DNA of 64,000 bases from Neoscytalidium dimidiatum (taxonomy: Eukaryota > Ascomycota > Dothideomycetes > Botryosphaeriales > Botryosphaeriaceae). This document shows, piece after piece, positions 46,814-57,284 of the stretch. The stretch spans positions 2,666,001 to 2,730,000 of the forward strand of contig CM074699.1 in assembly GCA_037367355.1 (NCBI GenBank), written 5' to 3'. The notes under the pieces were generated by a model, which worked only from the letters and a program-made list of their open reading frames with translations, searched no databases and was not told the origin of the DNA. Position numbers and translations under genes: made by a program. Numbering within the stretch: the first letter of the stretch is position 1; every line of letters starts with the position of its first letter.

Positions 46814-48150
46814 ATTAAAAAAGTAGTCTATAAGCTAGACCTTCTAATAGCTATATCGCGGCTCTACTTAATTTTCTATATATCTCTACTTAAGAAATAC
46901 TCTATTTAACTAAGATTTTAGCCTCTAGTAGTAGAAGAGCTAGAAGACGGCGAATAGTAGAAGATAGAAGTAATTATAGTCTATTACTAAAGGGCTAGCG
47001 GCGCGTAGTATCTTATTAAATAAAAAGGCTAGCCGGCTAAATATAATAAGTAGAAGACCGAGAGTAAACTTAATAATTACTAGGAGTTACTATAGGCGTA
47101 TAAGAAGCGATATCTAAACGCGGAGATAACGCGGCCCCCGCGTAAGCGGGTAAGATCGCCGATAAACGAAATCGATCTTCTAACTAAGCTAATAAGAAAA
47201 GGTAGTATAACGAAAGAATCCTCTAAGAAAGGCCTAAGGCGGCCTTCCGGTATAAAAAATAAGCGTAGAGCGAAGTAAATCTAGAGGGTAGAACTTTAGC
47301 GGTAGAAAGAACTAGTAGAAAGCTAATAAGATAGTAGAATAGTAGAGAAGTATTATTAGTTATTAAAAAACTCTTCTATTTCTTATACCTCTTATATTAG
47401 TATAGGCGATATCTTAGTACTAAATAGAGATTATAATAGTTAGTTTTAACGGTATATTAAGTATAGAGTAATCTTAAATAAAGTTATCTATTAATTACTA
47501 TTAGATAAACGCTAGGAAAATAAGTAGAACTTTTATAAGAATATAACTAAAAGGAAAAAAAAAAGAAGAGAATCTATAATACTAAATACTATAACCCGCT
47601 ATAAAAATATAGTTAAGAAGTAAGGTAACTCTAATCTATAATAATAAAAAAAAATACTTCTATATTATATCTCTATACTATATCTAGCGTAATATTTAAA
47701 ACGTTCTAGACGATAAAAAAAACGCTAGCTAACCTAGATACTTCTTCTTAAAGTTATAATTAATCGTTAGATTATTAGCGGTACGCTAACTAACTAAGTT
47801 ATAATTCTTCTATAAAATACTATAGGTTAGTATAAGCTATCTATAAGCGTATTAAGAGTATTCTATCTAATACTAGACGAGGTTAAGCTACTAGCTTATA
47901 ATCTAGTTATAAAAGTACGCCGCTATACCGCTCTTATTTTAGATCTAGTTAGCTACTATATAAGACTAGAATATATAGATACTATAGATCTTCTAGATAT
48001 ACGCTAATACGCTACTAACGTCTTAACTAATATAGAAAATATTATTACCCGCTAGCTAGACGCTAAGAAAGACGTAGTTATAAACGAAGAAGAATATATT
48101 TAACGCCTAGTAGAACTAGAGGGAAATCTAAAAAAAAAGAATTCTTAAGT
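46814..48150 (+). pseudogene. Orphan chromodomain-containing pol C-terminus, RIP-mutated
   Basis: Directly right of the Gypsy LTR the plus strand reads VVYKLDL, then ISLLKKYS, then VVEELEDGE. A chromodomain trace (YLIK.KG.PAKYNK) and AYKKRYLNAEITRPPRKRVR follow, with TAG/TAA where RIP would hit Gln or Trp codons. This is the C-terminal end of a Gypsy-type polyprotein in the opposite orientation to the LTR element. The same frame stays coding-like for about 330 more codons, with DEVKLLAYNLVIKVRRYTAL near 47,900, ending LEGNLKKKNS at 48,150. The upstream pol is absent. The tail beyond the chromodomain is not recognised. Confidence 0.55.
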
Positions 48151-48720
48151 TAGCTAACAAATCTAAATAACTTAATAGTAAGTATTATATACTTCGTTAT
48201 AACTCTTACTATAGTAAATATAGTAGAAGTACTTTAAAAGTATCCTATAGTCGTATATAATAAATAAGCGTTTTATCTACTTATTAATAGCCTCGCTAGC
48301 CTTTTTAGTATTACTTTACTATCGTAAATAATATATATAGATAGACGCGTATAGATTAGGCTAGAGGACGAGATTTAGCGAGTTAGCGAGGTTAAAAATC
48401 CGCTATAAGATAGACTCGCCGCTAAGGCGGTTAATATAAGTCTAGCTAGACTCTAGTACTAAGCTAGTTAGTAAGACAATCTAGTAGAAATTTTTAACCT
48501 CTATCTCTACTTTAGCGGGGAATAAAGTACCGCTACTAAAGAACTACGAGCCTAGAAAAGATAATAATAGGCCGCTAATATCTAAAGTATTTTTAGAATA
48601 CTTTATATCCGCTAAATTCTTAGTATCTACGACCGTCTTATCTTTAGCTAGCTTACGCCGAAGCGTATATATCTTCTTCTTCTTCTTTTTTTTCTTATTC
48701 TTACCCCCCTTATTACTATA
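48151..48720 (-). pseudogene. RIP-mutated reading frame of unknown family (minus)
   Basis: One minus-strand frame stays coding-like with only occasional TAG/TAA: LRRKLAKDKTVVDTKNLADI, then NTLDISGLLLSFLGS, then KVEIEVKNFY. It converges on the chromodomain-bearing relic and diverges from the next relic. No family recognised. Confidence 0.4.
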
Positions 48721-48799
48721 ATACTCGTCCTTCTTATCGTTTAAAATATTAATAGAAGTAGGGGGGACTATAGACTTAAGGCGGGTTAATTAATATTTT

Positions 48800-50100
48800 A
48801 GTATAGAAGTAGAAGGGTTAAGCATAGACGCTAAGAAAAAGATATTAAAGTTAAAGCGAGCTCTTACTAAGAAAGGCGGAAGAAGATTACTAAAAAAGAA
48901 CTACTACTTTAGCGGCGACCTATTTAGCTTAAATATCGCGAGCCTTAAAGCCTAGAGTAAACTACTAGCGAGGCGCTAGCTAGAAGAAGTTAGCGTTAGT
49001 CTAATATAACTAGATAGAGAGATACTAAGTATCTAAAAAGAACGCTATAAGTTAACTAGCTTATTAATTTTAACTTTACTATAGTAAGCTAGGCTAGAGA
49101 AATATTAATATTTATTTAAGCTATTACTTTAGTAAAATTAATATCTAAGGCGCCGATTTAGCGACTAGACGGCGTATTTCTAGAGCTATCGGCGTAGAAG
49201 AAAGAGCGGTTAGAGGAGCGACTATAAGATATTATAAAAGCGGGGAAAATCGAAGAAGAAGAGATTAAAGAAAAATAAATAAGAATAAAGAAGATTAAAA
49301 TTAATTTAGAAAAAGCTATAGAAGTTAGAAGAGTAGTAGTAAAGAGAGTAAAGAAGAAAAATATACTTCTACTAAATAACGCTCTTAAAAACTTTTTAAG
49401 GTAGCTCTAATATATTATTAGCGGCGAATATATATAGTACTAGAGTAAAGCTAGCGTACGCGACTTTCTTCTTATATAGGCTTATAGCGAGGCTATTACG
49501 TAGCTATAGATTCTATATATATAGAATCTATTTATAGCTATATAGCAGTCTAACGCTTCTTAAATACTCTTTTAGCGTTTTCTAAGCGTCTCTAGAAGTA
49601 GAATCTAGTAAAGAATAATTAAGCCTCTAGCGGAATTTTAACTAAAAAAGGCACTAGAGAGTAGAATAGAAAATTATCTAGACTATAGACCGCTATTAGA
49701 AAGGCTTTCTATAGATTCTCTAATAGCGGCTCGAGATCTTAGAAACTTATTCTATTTACTATATCTAAGCTTTCGGCTTTCTAAACTATAACTCTAAGGC
49801 GCGAGCCTAGCTACTAAGTTAAATCGCGTTAAATTTAGAGTATATACGTAGAACGTTATAGCTCTAGCTATCTACTAAATAGACGTAACTATACTACCCT
49901 CTACTAGACGCGTCTAAAAGTAAAGCGCCGCTATAAAGAGTCTAAGTAAGAAAGTAGAATAAAGTTATACTACTAGAAAATTACTAAAGATACGTACGCT
50001 ATAAGTTAGTACTATATATAGATATACGTATACTATAACGTTAATATCTTATCTTATATACTATACTATACTAATATAAGATAAAAGCTAACTAACTACG
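48800..50100 (+). pseudogene. RIP-mutated coiled-coil-rich reading frame (possible transposase)
   Basis: A plus frame reads LKLKRALTKKGGRRLLKKNY then YFSGDLFSLNIASLKA, followed by charged helical sequence. In later frame segments come KAGKIEEEEIKEK, NILLLNNALKNFL, and SLIAARDLRNLFYLLYLSFR near 49,720. TAG/TAA occur at likely Gln/Trp codons. The long charged helices are compatible with a transposase such as those of the KDZ group, but no catalytic motif was identified, so this is only a candidate for the element's own protein. Confidence 0.35.
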
Positions 50101-50576
50101 ATTATACTCTTTTCTACTTAGATTTTTTTTCTCCTACGCCGCTAATATAAACGATAAGATAAGAGGTTTTTTCTTTTTAAGTAGGTTTTAACGAGGTACC
50201 GCTAAGTCTAAGAATAATCTCTTTAGAGGAGGAAAGTACTATTAAACGCCGGCTCGTAGATAAATAGATAGCTAGAGACTAACGTAGAAAGAAGACTACT
50301 AGCGTATTATCGGTAGAACTCTAGCGGCCGGACGGAGGGTAAAACTTTAATCGAAGCTAGTCTATCGAAACCTTCTTTCTATCGAATCGTCTATTTATAA
50401 ATATAAGCTCTTTATTTCTTTATTAACTTTCTATCTACTATATAATTCTTATAGATATTCTAACTTTAATCTAATAAGTAAGAAGGCCTACTAAAAACTC
50501 TTTCTTACGCTTCTTACTTATCTAATTCTCTTTACTCTACTCTATTCTAACCTCCTCTAGCCTCTACTAGTAGCTA

Positions 50577-50694
50577 AAGACCCCTTTAAATATACGGTAA
50601 TTAAGCGACTAGGGGCTGGTTACTAATACCCTGGTAACTGCCTAGACATCTAATCTTTTATCTTATCGCCGATGGTCGGCCGACGTGTACGCTC
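50577..50694 (-). repeat. Right terminal inverted repeat (118 bp)
   Basis: Reverse complement of 39,602-39,719 with five transition differences. A second, imperfect copy of its outermost part lies about 46 bases further right. Confidence 0.95.
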
Positions 50695-50735
50695 AGTCGG
50701 AACGCCGAAGAATCGCCGTTGGTCGGCCGACCTGC
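50665..50735. repeat. Direct repeat carrying the GTCGGCCGAC palindrome
   Basis: ATCGCCGATGGTCGGCCGAC at the end of the inverted repeat recurs as ATCGCCGTTGGTCGGCCGAC about 46 bases later, outside it. The left inverted repeat carries the same palindrome, giving three copies at the insertion edges. Confidence 0.85.
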
Positions 50736-51507
50736 ATTCACAACGGCAGCGGGCGTGGCGTGGCGTGGCCCGCATATGCAGTGTGGGGAGTTAGTGGGTT
50801 GCACCGACTCGGCCGAGAGGTCGAGCGCTGAATTGCGTGCGAGTTTCTTCTGCCTTTGCCGGCGGGGTAGGTTCATAGGTATATACTGTTGTTGAATGTA
50901 GGCCTTCGGAAGTTTCTGAATACGCATTATAAATTATAGCGCTGCTTTTTGAAAACTAAGTAAGATCCAGTAAAAGGTGAGCATTCGAATCGCCGTTTGT
51001 ATTTGAACTAATCAACGTATACCCAATTAAAAGAGGCAACGTAGAAAATCTCGTTCCATTCCGAGATTCTGAGAAATGAATTGGAGATTGAAAGGGAACG
51101 TATTCCTGAGGATTCGTCCTAGCTTTTCGTACTAACCTCAAGAGCCGACGGCAGAGTATCTCTTCGAGCTTCCTATCAGCCCTCTCACCTGAGGCGAGAA
51201 GTTCGACTATTTGAGATGCTGGCATATTGCCTTAGAAAACAACTCAGTGATCCCAGAAACTTCCCATTATCGATTCTCTAGGAAGGTCAACTCGTTGATG
51301 GAGTACTCTCTATTAATACGTAGCACTTCCACATTCGCAATCAAAGACAAGGCTGCAACACGAAGCATGATGACTTGTCGGCTTGCTCGTATTACGCAAG
51401 CCACATCTATATCATTGGCCACCCCCATTCCAGCCCATGCACAGCTGAGTGACATCATTTGAGGAATACACATCCTACACCAGGCACCTGCCAAGCCATA
51501 TCCAGCC
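50736..51507. other. Right flank of the insertion, no gene seen
   Basis: CA/TG content returns to normal. Short minus frames (50,658-51,225) have no family resemblance. Contains the 3' flank of the next minus-strand gene. Confidence 0.5.
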
Positions 51508-53647
51508 TCAGCCCTTCATATGCACATCGACCACACCCTCTAAACTCGACGAACCATCTTCATCATCGTCCGAAGGCACCAAAGAAAAGTCCGATGTCGT
51601 TACCCTCGACTTTGCGCGGTTCACGCCGCTTGCCAAATCGTCTCTCCGCGGTCGCTGAGCAGGTGCCACCTCCCCATCATCTTCCACCCACTCGACGAGC
51701 AATAGTAAATGTTGTTCGCTTTCCCTTAACAACTTCTCTGCCACGATCTCATCCGACCGCAAGCCACCGCCGCCGGCCTTGTTCTTCCCCGACGCCTTTT
51801 TTCGCCTTGCGCGGATACCCTTAAGAACCGCATCAACCCATGTCTTGCTCCATTTCAAATCTGGCAATGTGACCTGCAGAATATGTTGGAGCAAGACGCT
51901 GACCTTGGCATTATCTGAAAAGCCGTGGTTATTCGCGGCGAAGGGGAGAAAGTGTTCCATCCACTCTTCTTGCGACGGCGGTGTTATGCTGTAGGTGGGC
52001 GGGGAATTGGGGAGTAGTGCTAGTAGTGTATTAGCTGCTAATATGCATTGTGCGGACGGCGGGAGAAGAGAAGTCCGGATCAGAGCGGAAAATATGGGTG
52101 CAGGCAGAGGACGTAAATGCTCTGTATATGAGTCGATGAGCTGGTCTCGAGAGGTGGTTTGGTCCGGAAGCTTTTCCACCACCATTGCGAGCTGAAAGAG
52201 GGATTCCGTTAGCCGCCAGAGGCATCTAGGTATTTAGATATTTCTGGTATGGACTTACAAACGCCAGTATGCGCTGTCGTAGTCTGACTGAATCCATACC
52301 GCCGAGTCGATCGACTGGAGATATGTTATCATCATCTATATCGTCTTCTGTTTCCGAACTGAGTGAGACGATAGAAGTTCGCCTTGTGTTGGTGTTTCTA
52401 CTACTTCTTCGGACGGGCTGTCCTGGGTCAAGACCCGAGTCTCCGTCATCCAGGTCTTCCTCTTCATCTGGATCAAATCCAAGATCACCAAGGTCGCCTT
52501 CATCCAGCTTGACTTCCCTGATGGGCTTGATATCCCGCTCTTTCTTTCTCTCCTTCAGCTCGTCTTTGAAGACTTCCTTGAACTCATTTGCCGCTCGTGA
52601 ACTCCCATCTGCAAGGACGGCCCGAAGTATCCTCCGCCTGGCTGATAGCGAGCTGATGTTCGTGCCGATGAGATACTGTGCAATGATACTTTGCACTAGT
52701 ATGTCGGCACTCGCCATTCCACCTCGTTCGGTCTCCTCATCTTGAAGCTTTCTTCGCTCATTCCAGTCATCTTCGAGTATCTCCAGCATCAACTCAAGCC
52801 ACAGCTTCCAGCGCTCCCATCTAGTCTTATGCTTCACGGAGCAGTTGAATGCCCATCCCAAGACGTTCCAGAAATCGTCAGAGCTGGCCCACAGGCTGTT
52901 CTTATTCGCTATGGCAGATTTGATTGGGCGCTCATCCTCAACCCTTCCACTGTTCTTAGGCGAGCCGAGTATGCCCCGCTTTCTTCCAATGCGACCGCGC
53001 GCCGATCGAAACATGAACGAGTTCGCAAAGCCAGCATTAACAGGCCCGACAATGCGGTTGACATCGCGTAAGTAGCGGGCGGCGGTGTTGGCGGCCTGAA
53101 GCTTTTCCGGTGTGGATGCCCGCGTTGTGACAGCAGGATGGACGATCAATGTAGCAGAGAGCTCGAACAGTTGGGTGGGGGGGATTTGCGCAGGCAGAGG
53201 ATTGGACAGGCTGGAAAGACTTCCCGATCTCAGCAGACTTGTGAGGAGGCTGAAGCCCTGAAGGTCTACATCACGTCAGCTCCTGTGAGGTTCGCAAGAT
53301 GTATGTGCTTTACACTGTCCCGACTCCAAATAGACACTACAGTGATGGGCGAGCTCGTAAGGCAGCTGTGCCGCTTGCCTGTAACGTGGTGGCAGGACGT
53401 TGCTGGCAGACACGGATGGGCTGCGAGAGGGATGGGTGGTCGACGGAGGTGTGAGGAACGCTGTCTCACCCTCGTGGGCGGTTGCGAACGAGGCGGGCGA
53501 GTCGGCGGCCATGGAGTGGGGAGATGGGATGAGGTTGGGAGACGCGTTCGCGGTCGGCAGCGAAACGCGTCTCCACGTGGGAGGAGGATGCAGAGTGCCC
53601 GGGCCATCGCGGCCCGTCGGCCGATGCCGGCGCGGCAGGCGCGTCAT
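51508..53647 (-). CDS. Conserved-looking protein of unknown function
   Basis: Three exons: 53,647-53,314, 53,265-52,259 and 52,191-51,508; 674 aa. Introns are 48 and 67 bases. The frame joins ELAHHCSVYLESGQY to LQGFSLLTSLLRSGSLSS, and RQRILAF to LAMVVEKLPDQTTS. There is a disordered Ser/Pro N-terminus, then a mostly helical region with KLQAANTAARYLRDVNRIVG and a tryptophan-rich block (SSDDFWNVLGWAFNCSVKHK then RWERWKLWLELMLEILEDDW). An acidic linker (DLGFDPDEEEDLDDGDSGLD) precedes a second helical half and a C-terminal acidic, serine-rich tail. No catalytic motif, signal or membrane segment. A later ATG (MAADSPASF, about 53,509) is an alternative start. I do not recognise the family; a nuclear scaffold is only a guess. 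Confidence 0.8.
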
Positions 53648-53901
53648 CGCACTTGGCCGGCTGACTGACTGCTGCCCACTTGTGACGGCTCCGATCTGCA
53701 CCTGACACGCCTCACACTCCACGTCCACCAATCCCGCGGAGATTCATTCTCCATACGCAAACGACATGCTTACTAGCTCTGCTGGACTCTGTTGCACAAC
53801 CTCCACCTCCTCATTTCCTTTTATAAAATCCTCATAATCTCCTCACCACAACCGACCCCGGCGTAAAACAAGCGACTCATAGCTGAAGACGTGTATTAAT
53901 C
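53648..53901. promoter_or_regulatory. Compact divergent promoter
   Basis: About 250 bases separate the starts of the unknown minus gene and the transporter gene; a CT-rich stretch precedes the latter's ATG. Confidence 0.45.
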
Positions 53902-55260
53902 ATGCCTTCCACCGCGAACCTCCGTCGCATAACGCAGCATAACCTACAGACTTTCAAGGATGCGCCGCTGAGCGAGCTGTCGGGCTCCCTGGGCGATTTG
54001 GGAACGCTGCTTCCACTGCTCGTCGCCTTGACCCTTTCGCACTCCATCTCGCTGCCGGCTACTTTACTCTTTACCGGTGCATCCAATATTCTGACCGGCG
54101 CCTTATTTGGCATACCATTACCTGTTCAACCGATGAAGGCCATAGCCTCCATAGCCATCGCTCGGAGTTACAGCCTACAAGAAACGACAGCTGCGGGGAT
54201 AGGCGTCGCTGCTGTCGTTGGCATTATGAGCATAACAGGGCTCCTGAGCTGGGTGACCCGCGTGGTGCCCATTCCCGTGGTAAAAGGAATCCAGGTCGGA
54301 GCCGGCCTCAGCCTGGTCCTCTCAGCCGGAGAGAAGATGCTCAAGCCGCTCGGCTGGACCGGCCCTTCCCCAGTCGACAACCTGCTCTGGGCGCTCGGCG
54401 CCGCATTGGCCCTACTCGCCTGCACGCGTGCTCCGCGCGTGCCATACGCACTCCTCATATTCATCCTCGGCCTCATTTTCGCAGGCGTAAAAGCCCGTGA
54501 GACCCAACTGGACGCTTCGAGCATCATCCCCACCATCCCCATCATAGTGCCCTCCTGGGCAACCTTCGGCGAGACCTTCGCGACCGCTTCCCTCGGCCAG
54601 CTGCCTCTCACGACCCTCAACTCCATCATCGCCGTGACCCATCTCTCCGCCGACCTCCTCCCGAGCGTGCCCACGCCCACCGTCACGGCCATCGGCTCCT
54701 CCGTGGCCGTCATGAATCTGATCGGCTGCTGGTTCGGTGCGATGCCCGCGTGCCACGGCTCCGGCGGCCTGGCCGCACAACACCGCTTCGGTGCCCGCAG
54801 CGGCGCCTCCGTCATCATCCTCGGCATCGTCAAGATGGTCCTCGGTCTCGTCGGCGGCGAGAGCCTGGTCCGCCTGCTCGCGAACTTCCCCAAGGCGCTG
54901 CTCGGCGTCATGGTCCTCGCGGCCGGCGTCGAGCTCGCGAAGGTCGGCGAGTCGCTGAACGCCGGCGCACGGGACCTCTGGGAGGAGGCAGAGATGGGGG
55001 CTTCGGGCAGCCATGTGCTGGGGAAGACGCTGCGCGAGCCGAACGAGGCGGAGAGGAGGGAACGCTGGGCGGTTATGATGGTCACGGTTGCGGGCTTACT
55101 GGCTTTTAGGAATGATGCCGTCGGCTTTGTGGCGGGTATGCTTTGGCACTGGGGCTTGAAGGTAGAGCTACCGAGACTGCAGAGGCCAGGCTGGTGGCAG
55201 CGGTGGAGGGCGAGAAGCGAAAGACGCGAGGCTGGCGAGGAAGGCGAGAATTTGCTGTAG
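53902..55260 (+). CDS. MOT1-type molybdate (sulfate-like) transporter
   Basis: Single exon, 452 aa. The sequence is strongly hydrophobic with about ten or more membrane segments. Two family signatures are clear: SGSLGDLGTLLPLLVALTLS near residue 25 with IPLPVQPMKAIA near residue 73, and PACHGSGGLAAQHRFGARSG near residue 283. These match MOT1/MFS_MOT1 transporters, related to the SulP family but without a STAS domain, which is also absent here. The likely role is high-affinity molybdate uptake at the plasma membrane or vacuole, feeding Mo-cofactor enzymes such as nitrate reductase. Sulfate as substrate cannot be excluded. The C-terminus is short, basic and cytosolic. No frame defects. Confidence 0.9.
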   Translation: MPSTANLRRITQHNLQTFKDAPLSELSGSLGDLGTLLPLLVALTLSHSISLPATLLFTGASNILTGALFGIPLPVQPMKAIASIAIARSYSLQETTAAGIGVAAVVGIMSITGLLSWVTRVVPIPVVKGIQVGAGLSLVLSAGEKMLKPLGWTGPSPVDNLLWALGAALALLACTRAPRVPYALLIFILGLIFAGVKARETQLDASSIIPTIPIIVPSWATFGETFATASLGQLPLTTLNSIIAVTHLSADLLPSVPTPTVTAIGSSVAVMNLIGCWFGAMPACHGSGGLAAQHRFGARSGASVIILGIVKMVLGLVGGESLVRLLANFPKALLGVMVLAAGVELAKVGESLNAGARDLWEEAEMGASGSHVLGKTLREPNEAERRERWAVMMVTVAGLLAFRNDAVGFVAGMLWHWGLKVELPRLQRPGWWQRWRARSERREAGEEGENLL

Positions 55261-56426
55261 TTCAGGATATGAGTGAGCGTAGTAGTAACTTGATGAATTC
55301 CATCCTCATCTAAAATTGGCTTCCGAAATAACCACGCGCCACAGTCTTTGTGCCGTAGTCGATTCAATCTCGTGCATGACAAACAATATGCTGTGGTGTT
55401 TTGCCGTCGTCCTGATAGTATTTACTGACACCGAGGTCACTTTACGGAAGCGATACCACTCAATGCAACCATCTTCAGGGATTTGTAGCACCTTTGTGGC
55501 CGTGTAAACTTCCATAACGGACACAATGCGCAACTATGGTCCATACTGGATTTTTCTTGCTACGAATACTGTCCGAAAAGACAAATCTGTCGCCAAAAAC
55601 AAGTTTGCTGTTAATTTCCATACAAATAAATGTCTTTATGATGGCCTCAGTGTACCGTACTACCCCGAACATATTAGCTTTTCTGTTTGGAATCAGCTAT
55701 TGTTTGCGATCCCCAGCTTTGGATGGGAATTCTAGAAACCCAATATAATACGGGACCTCTCTAACCTTTTTCAGGGACCATGTGTTAGAAGTGACTAGAC
55801 TGTATTGTAGACAGATCTTCTAAGAGTAGCTGAAGCAACTGTACGAATGACAAATGGTTAGTTGGCAATATGCCTTGCGTTCAATCGTGTACTTCCTTTA
55901 TCCTTGAAGTTTTGCACAGAGGCAGAAGCGGTGTAAACGAGCCTTATTTCGGAGAGGCAACGCGGAGAAAGCAGCACTTAGCCAAATATTGGATCTCGAA
56001 CTGTATGACTGAGCCAGTCTGTCAGAAATTAATATTTTGTGTCCAGACGACTAGTTCAGCGGCAGATGGGTGGTATGTGCGTGCAGCCAGCCGTATCCGT
56101 TGCCGAAAAAAATATGGGAAGCGCTCCGTTTACACGTCCGCCGGCCGATGCTACCCTTAGCGGCGCTGTTCCAAAATTCGCAGTTCACCCAAGCTCATCA
56201 CTTCTTTTCCTCTCCACGAGAATGCGTGAATGAACACACTTTTCGCAGTACATGTCCAGCTTCGACAAACATCTACACGCCGGTGACCGAATCACCGCCA
56301 CAGAGGCTAAGATCAGGGGTCGCAATAAGCGAGCGCTTAATAATTGTAGCGTTACTATCTGCCGAACGACTCTATTTATAAGGAAAGTAATATCGTGCTA
56401 TCTTAGGTATAGAAATTACTTAGTTA
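55261..56426. other. Spacer, no gene seen
   Basis: Transporter 3' flank followed by AT-richer DNA with short unrelated frames. Confidence 0.45.
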
Positions 56427-57284
56427 ATGCATTATTTTGATTTGTTAGATATAAAGGATTCGTTACGTAGTTTTAAGATCTCTGTGTTACAATTATTAAT
56501 TAACTGCTTATTGCGATCCCTGGCTAAGATCCACGAGATCGAGAGAAATTTTTCCTTTTCCTTTGCCCTCGTCCTCGGACTAGGGAACTTGACGCAAAAG
56601 AGCATTCTCAAACTGCCCGAGGCGCTTCTTGACGCCATTCTTCGCTTGATTAAAGTCACCAACATCAATTTCGACCTCTTCCAGCGCGTACGCATAAAAC
56701 ATCTCAAGAGCCACCCTCGCTCTTCTACTCTGACCCACGAAGACGTCTATAAGATTCCATTCAATCTCAACAAATACACAGGACGTACCCACGTCATGAA
56801 CGACCTCATGGCCTCCGCAAACGCACGTGGACAGGTTCTCGAGCATGTTATCTCCCCTCCAAGTTCCACTTTTTAACGCTGACACTACGGCTAATAGCGA
56901 CTGCAACAGCACAGTTCCCGCGAGCTCTTCCACTTTGAGCAAGCGTACAAGCTCTTCTCCTTCCCCCGCTCCGCCGTAGCTCCTCAGGAAGAGGCTGTGC
57001 TACGTTACTGGCCCCGGCAGCCACCTTTCTCCTGAATAGTTCCGCAGAGAGTTTGGTATCCGCGTGACAGCGGGTGAAACGGCGGAAGAAAAAGTGGCGG
57101 AGATGGAGAAGAAGACTCTACACTGGAAGCGAGGAATGAGGGGCTGGAGGAGAAGAATAGGTGCCTGGCGATGGAGAAAACTGACCTGACTAGTCAGAAA
57201 CTAGATGCTGAACTAAAGATGAAAGAGTGCAAGATAGCGCTGACTTTGATGAACTGTGGAGGACGGATTCGACTTAGTTTTTGA
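56427..57284 (+). pseudogene. Coding relic or unrecognised gene, coiled-coil 3' part
   Basis: A 149-codon frame (56,427-56,876) includes TQKSILKLPEALLDAILRLI and LTHEDVYKIPFNLNKYTGRT. Past a possible intron ending GCAACAG near 56,910, another frame reads RELFHFEQAYKLFSFPRSAV. A third, near 57,130, reads EARNEGLEEKNRCLAMEKTD and then KMKECKIAL, a coiled coil. The stretches look protein-coding, but no single intron set joining them was found and no family is recognised. It may be a decayed gene. Confidence 0.35.

Larger units (their letters stand above)
39602..50694. mobile_element. RIP-silenced composite DNA element with 118-bp terminal inverted repeats
   Basis: Outer ends are 118-bp inverted repeats differing only at five transition sites. 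The interior is almost free of CA and TG dinucleotides: 39,901-40,320 has none. TA and CG remain common, and no frame of 60 codons survives in about 11 kb. This is the mark of RIP (C to T at CpA). The interior contains a Gypsy element (39,816-46,813) and about 3.8 kb of other decayed coding sequence. No target duplication is evident at the edges. After removing the Gypsy element the host would be about 4.1 kb. The transposon superfamily is unresolved. Confidence 0.85.

Noticed and set aside
39602..50694. Starship-type giant element
   Set aside because: No trace of a DUF3435 captain gene at an edge and no cargo genes; long inverted repeats are not typical of Starships.
39585..50715. Target-site duplication around the inverted-repeat element
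   Set aside because: GAACGGCA on the left and GAACGCCG on the right look alike but do not abut the repeat ends equally, so no duplication is claimed.
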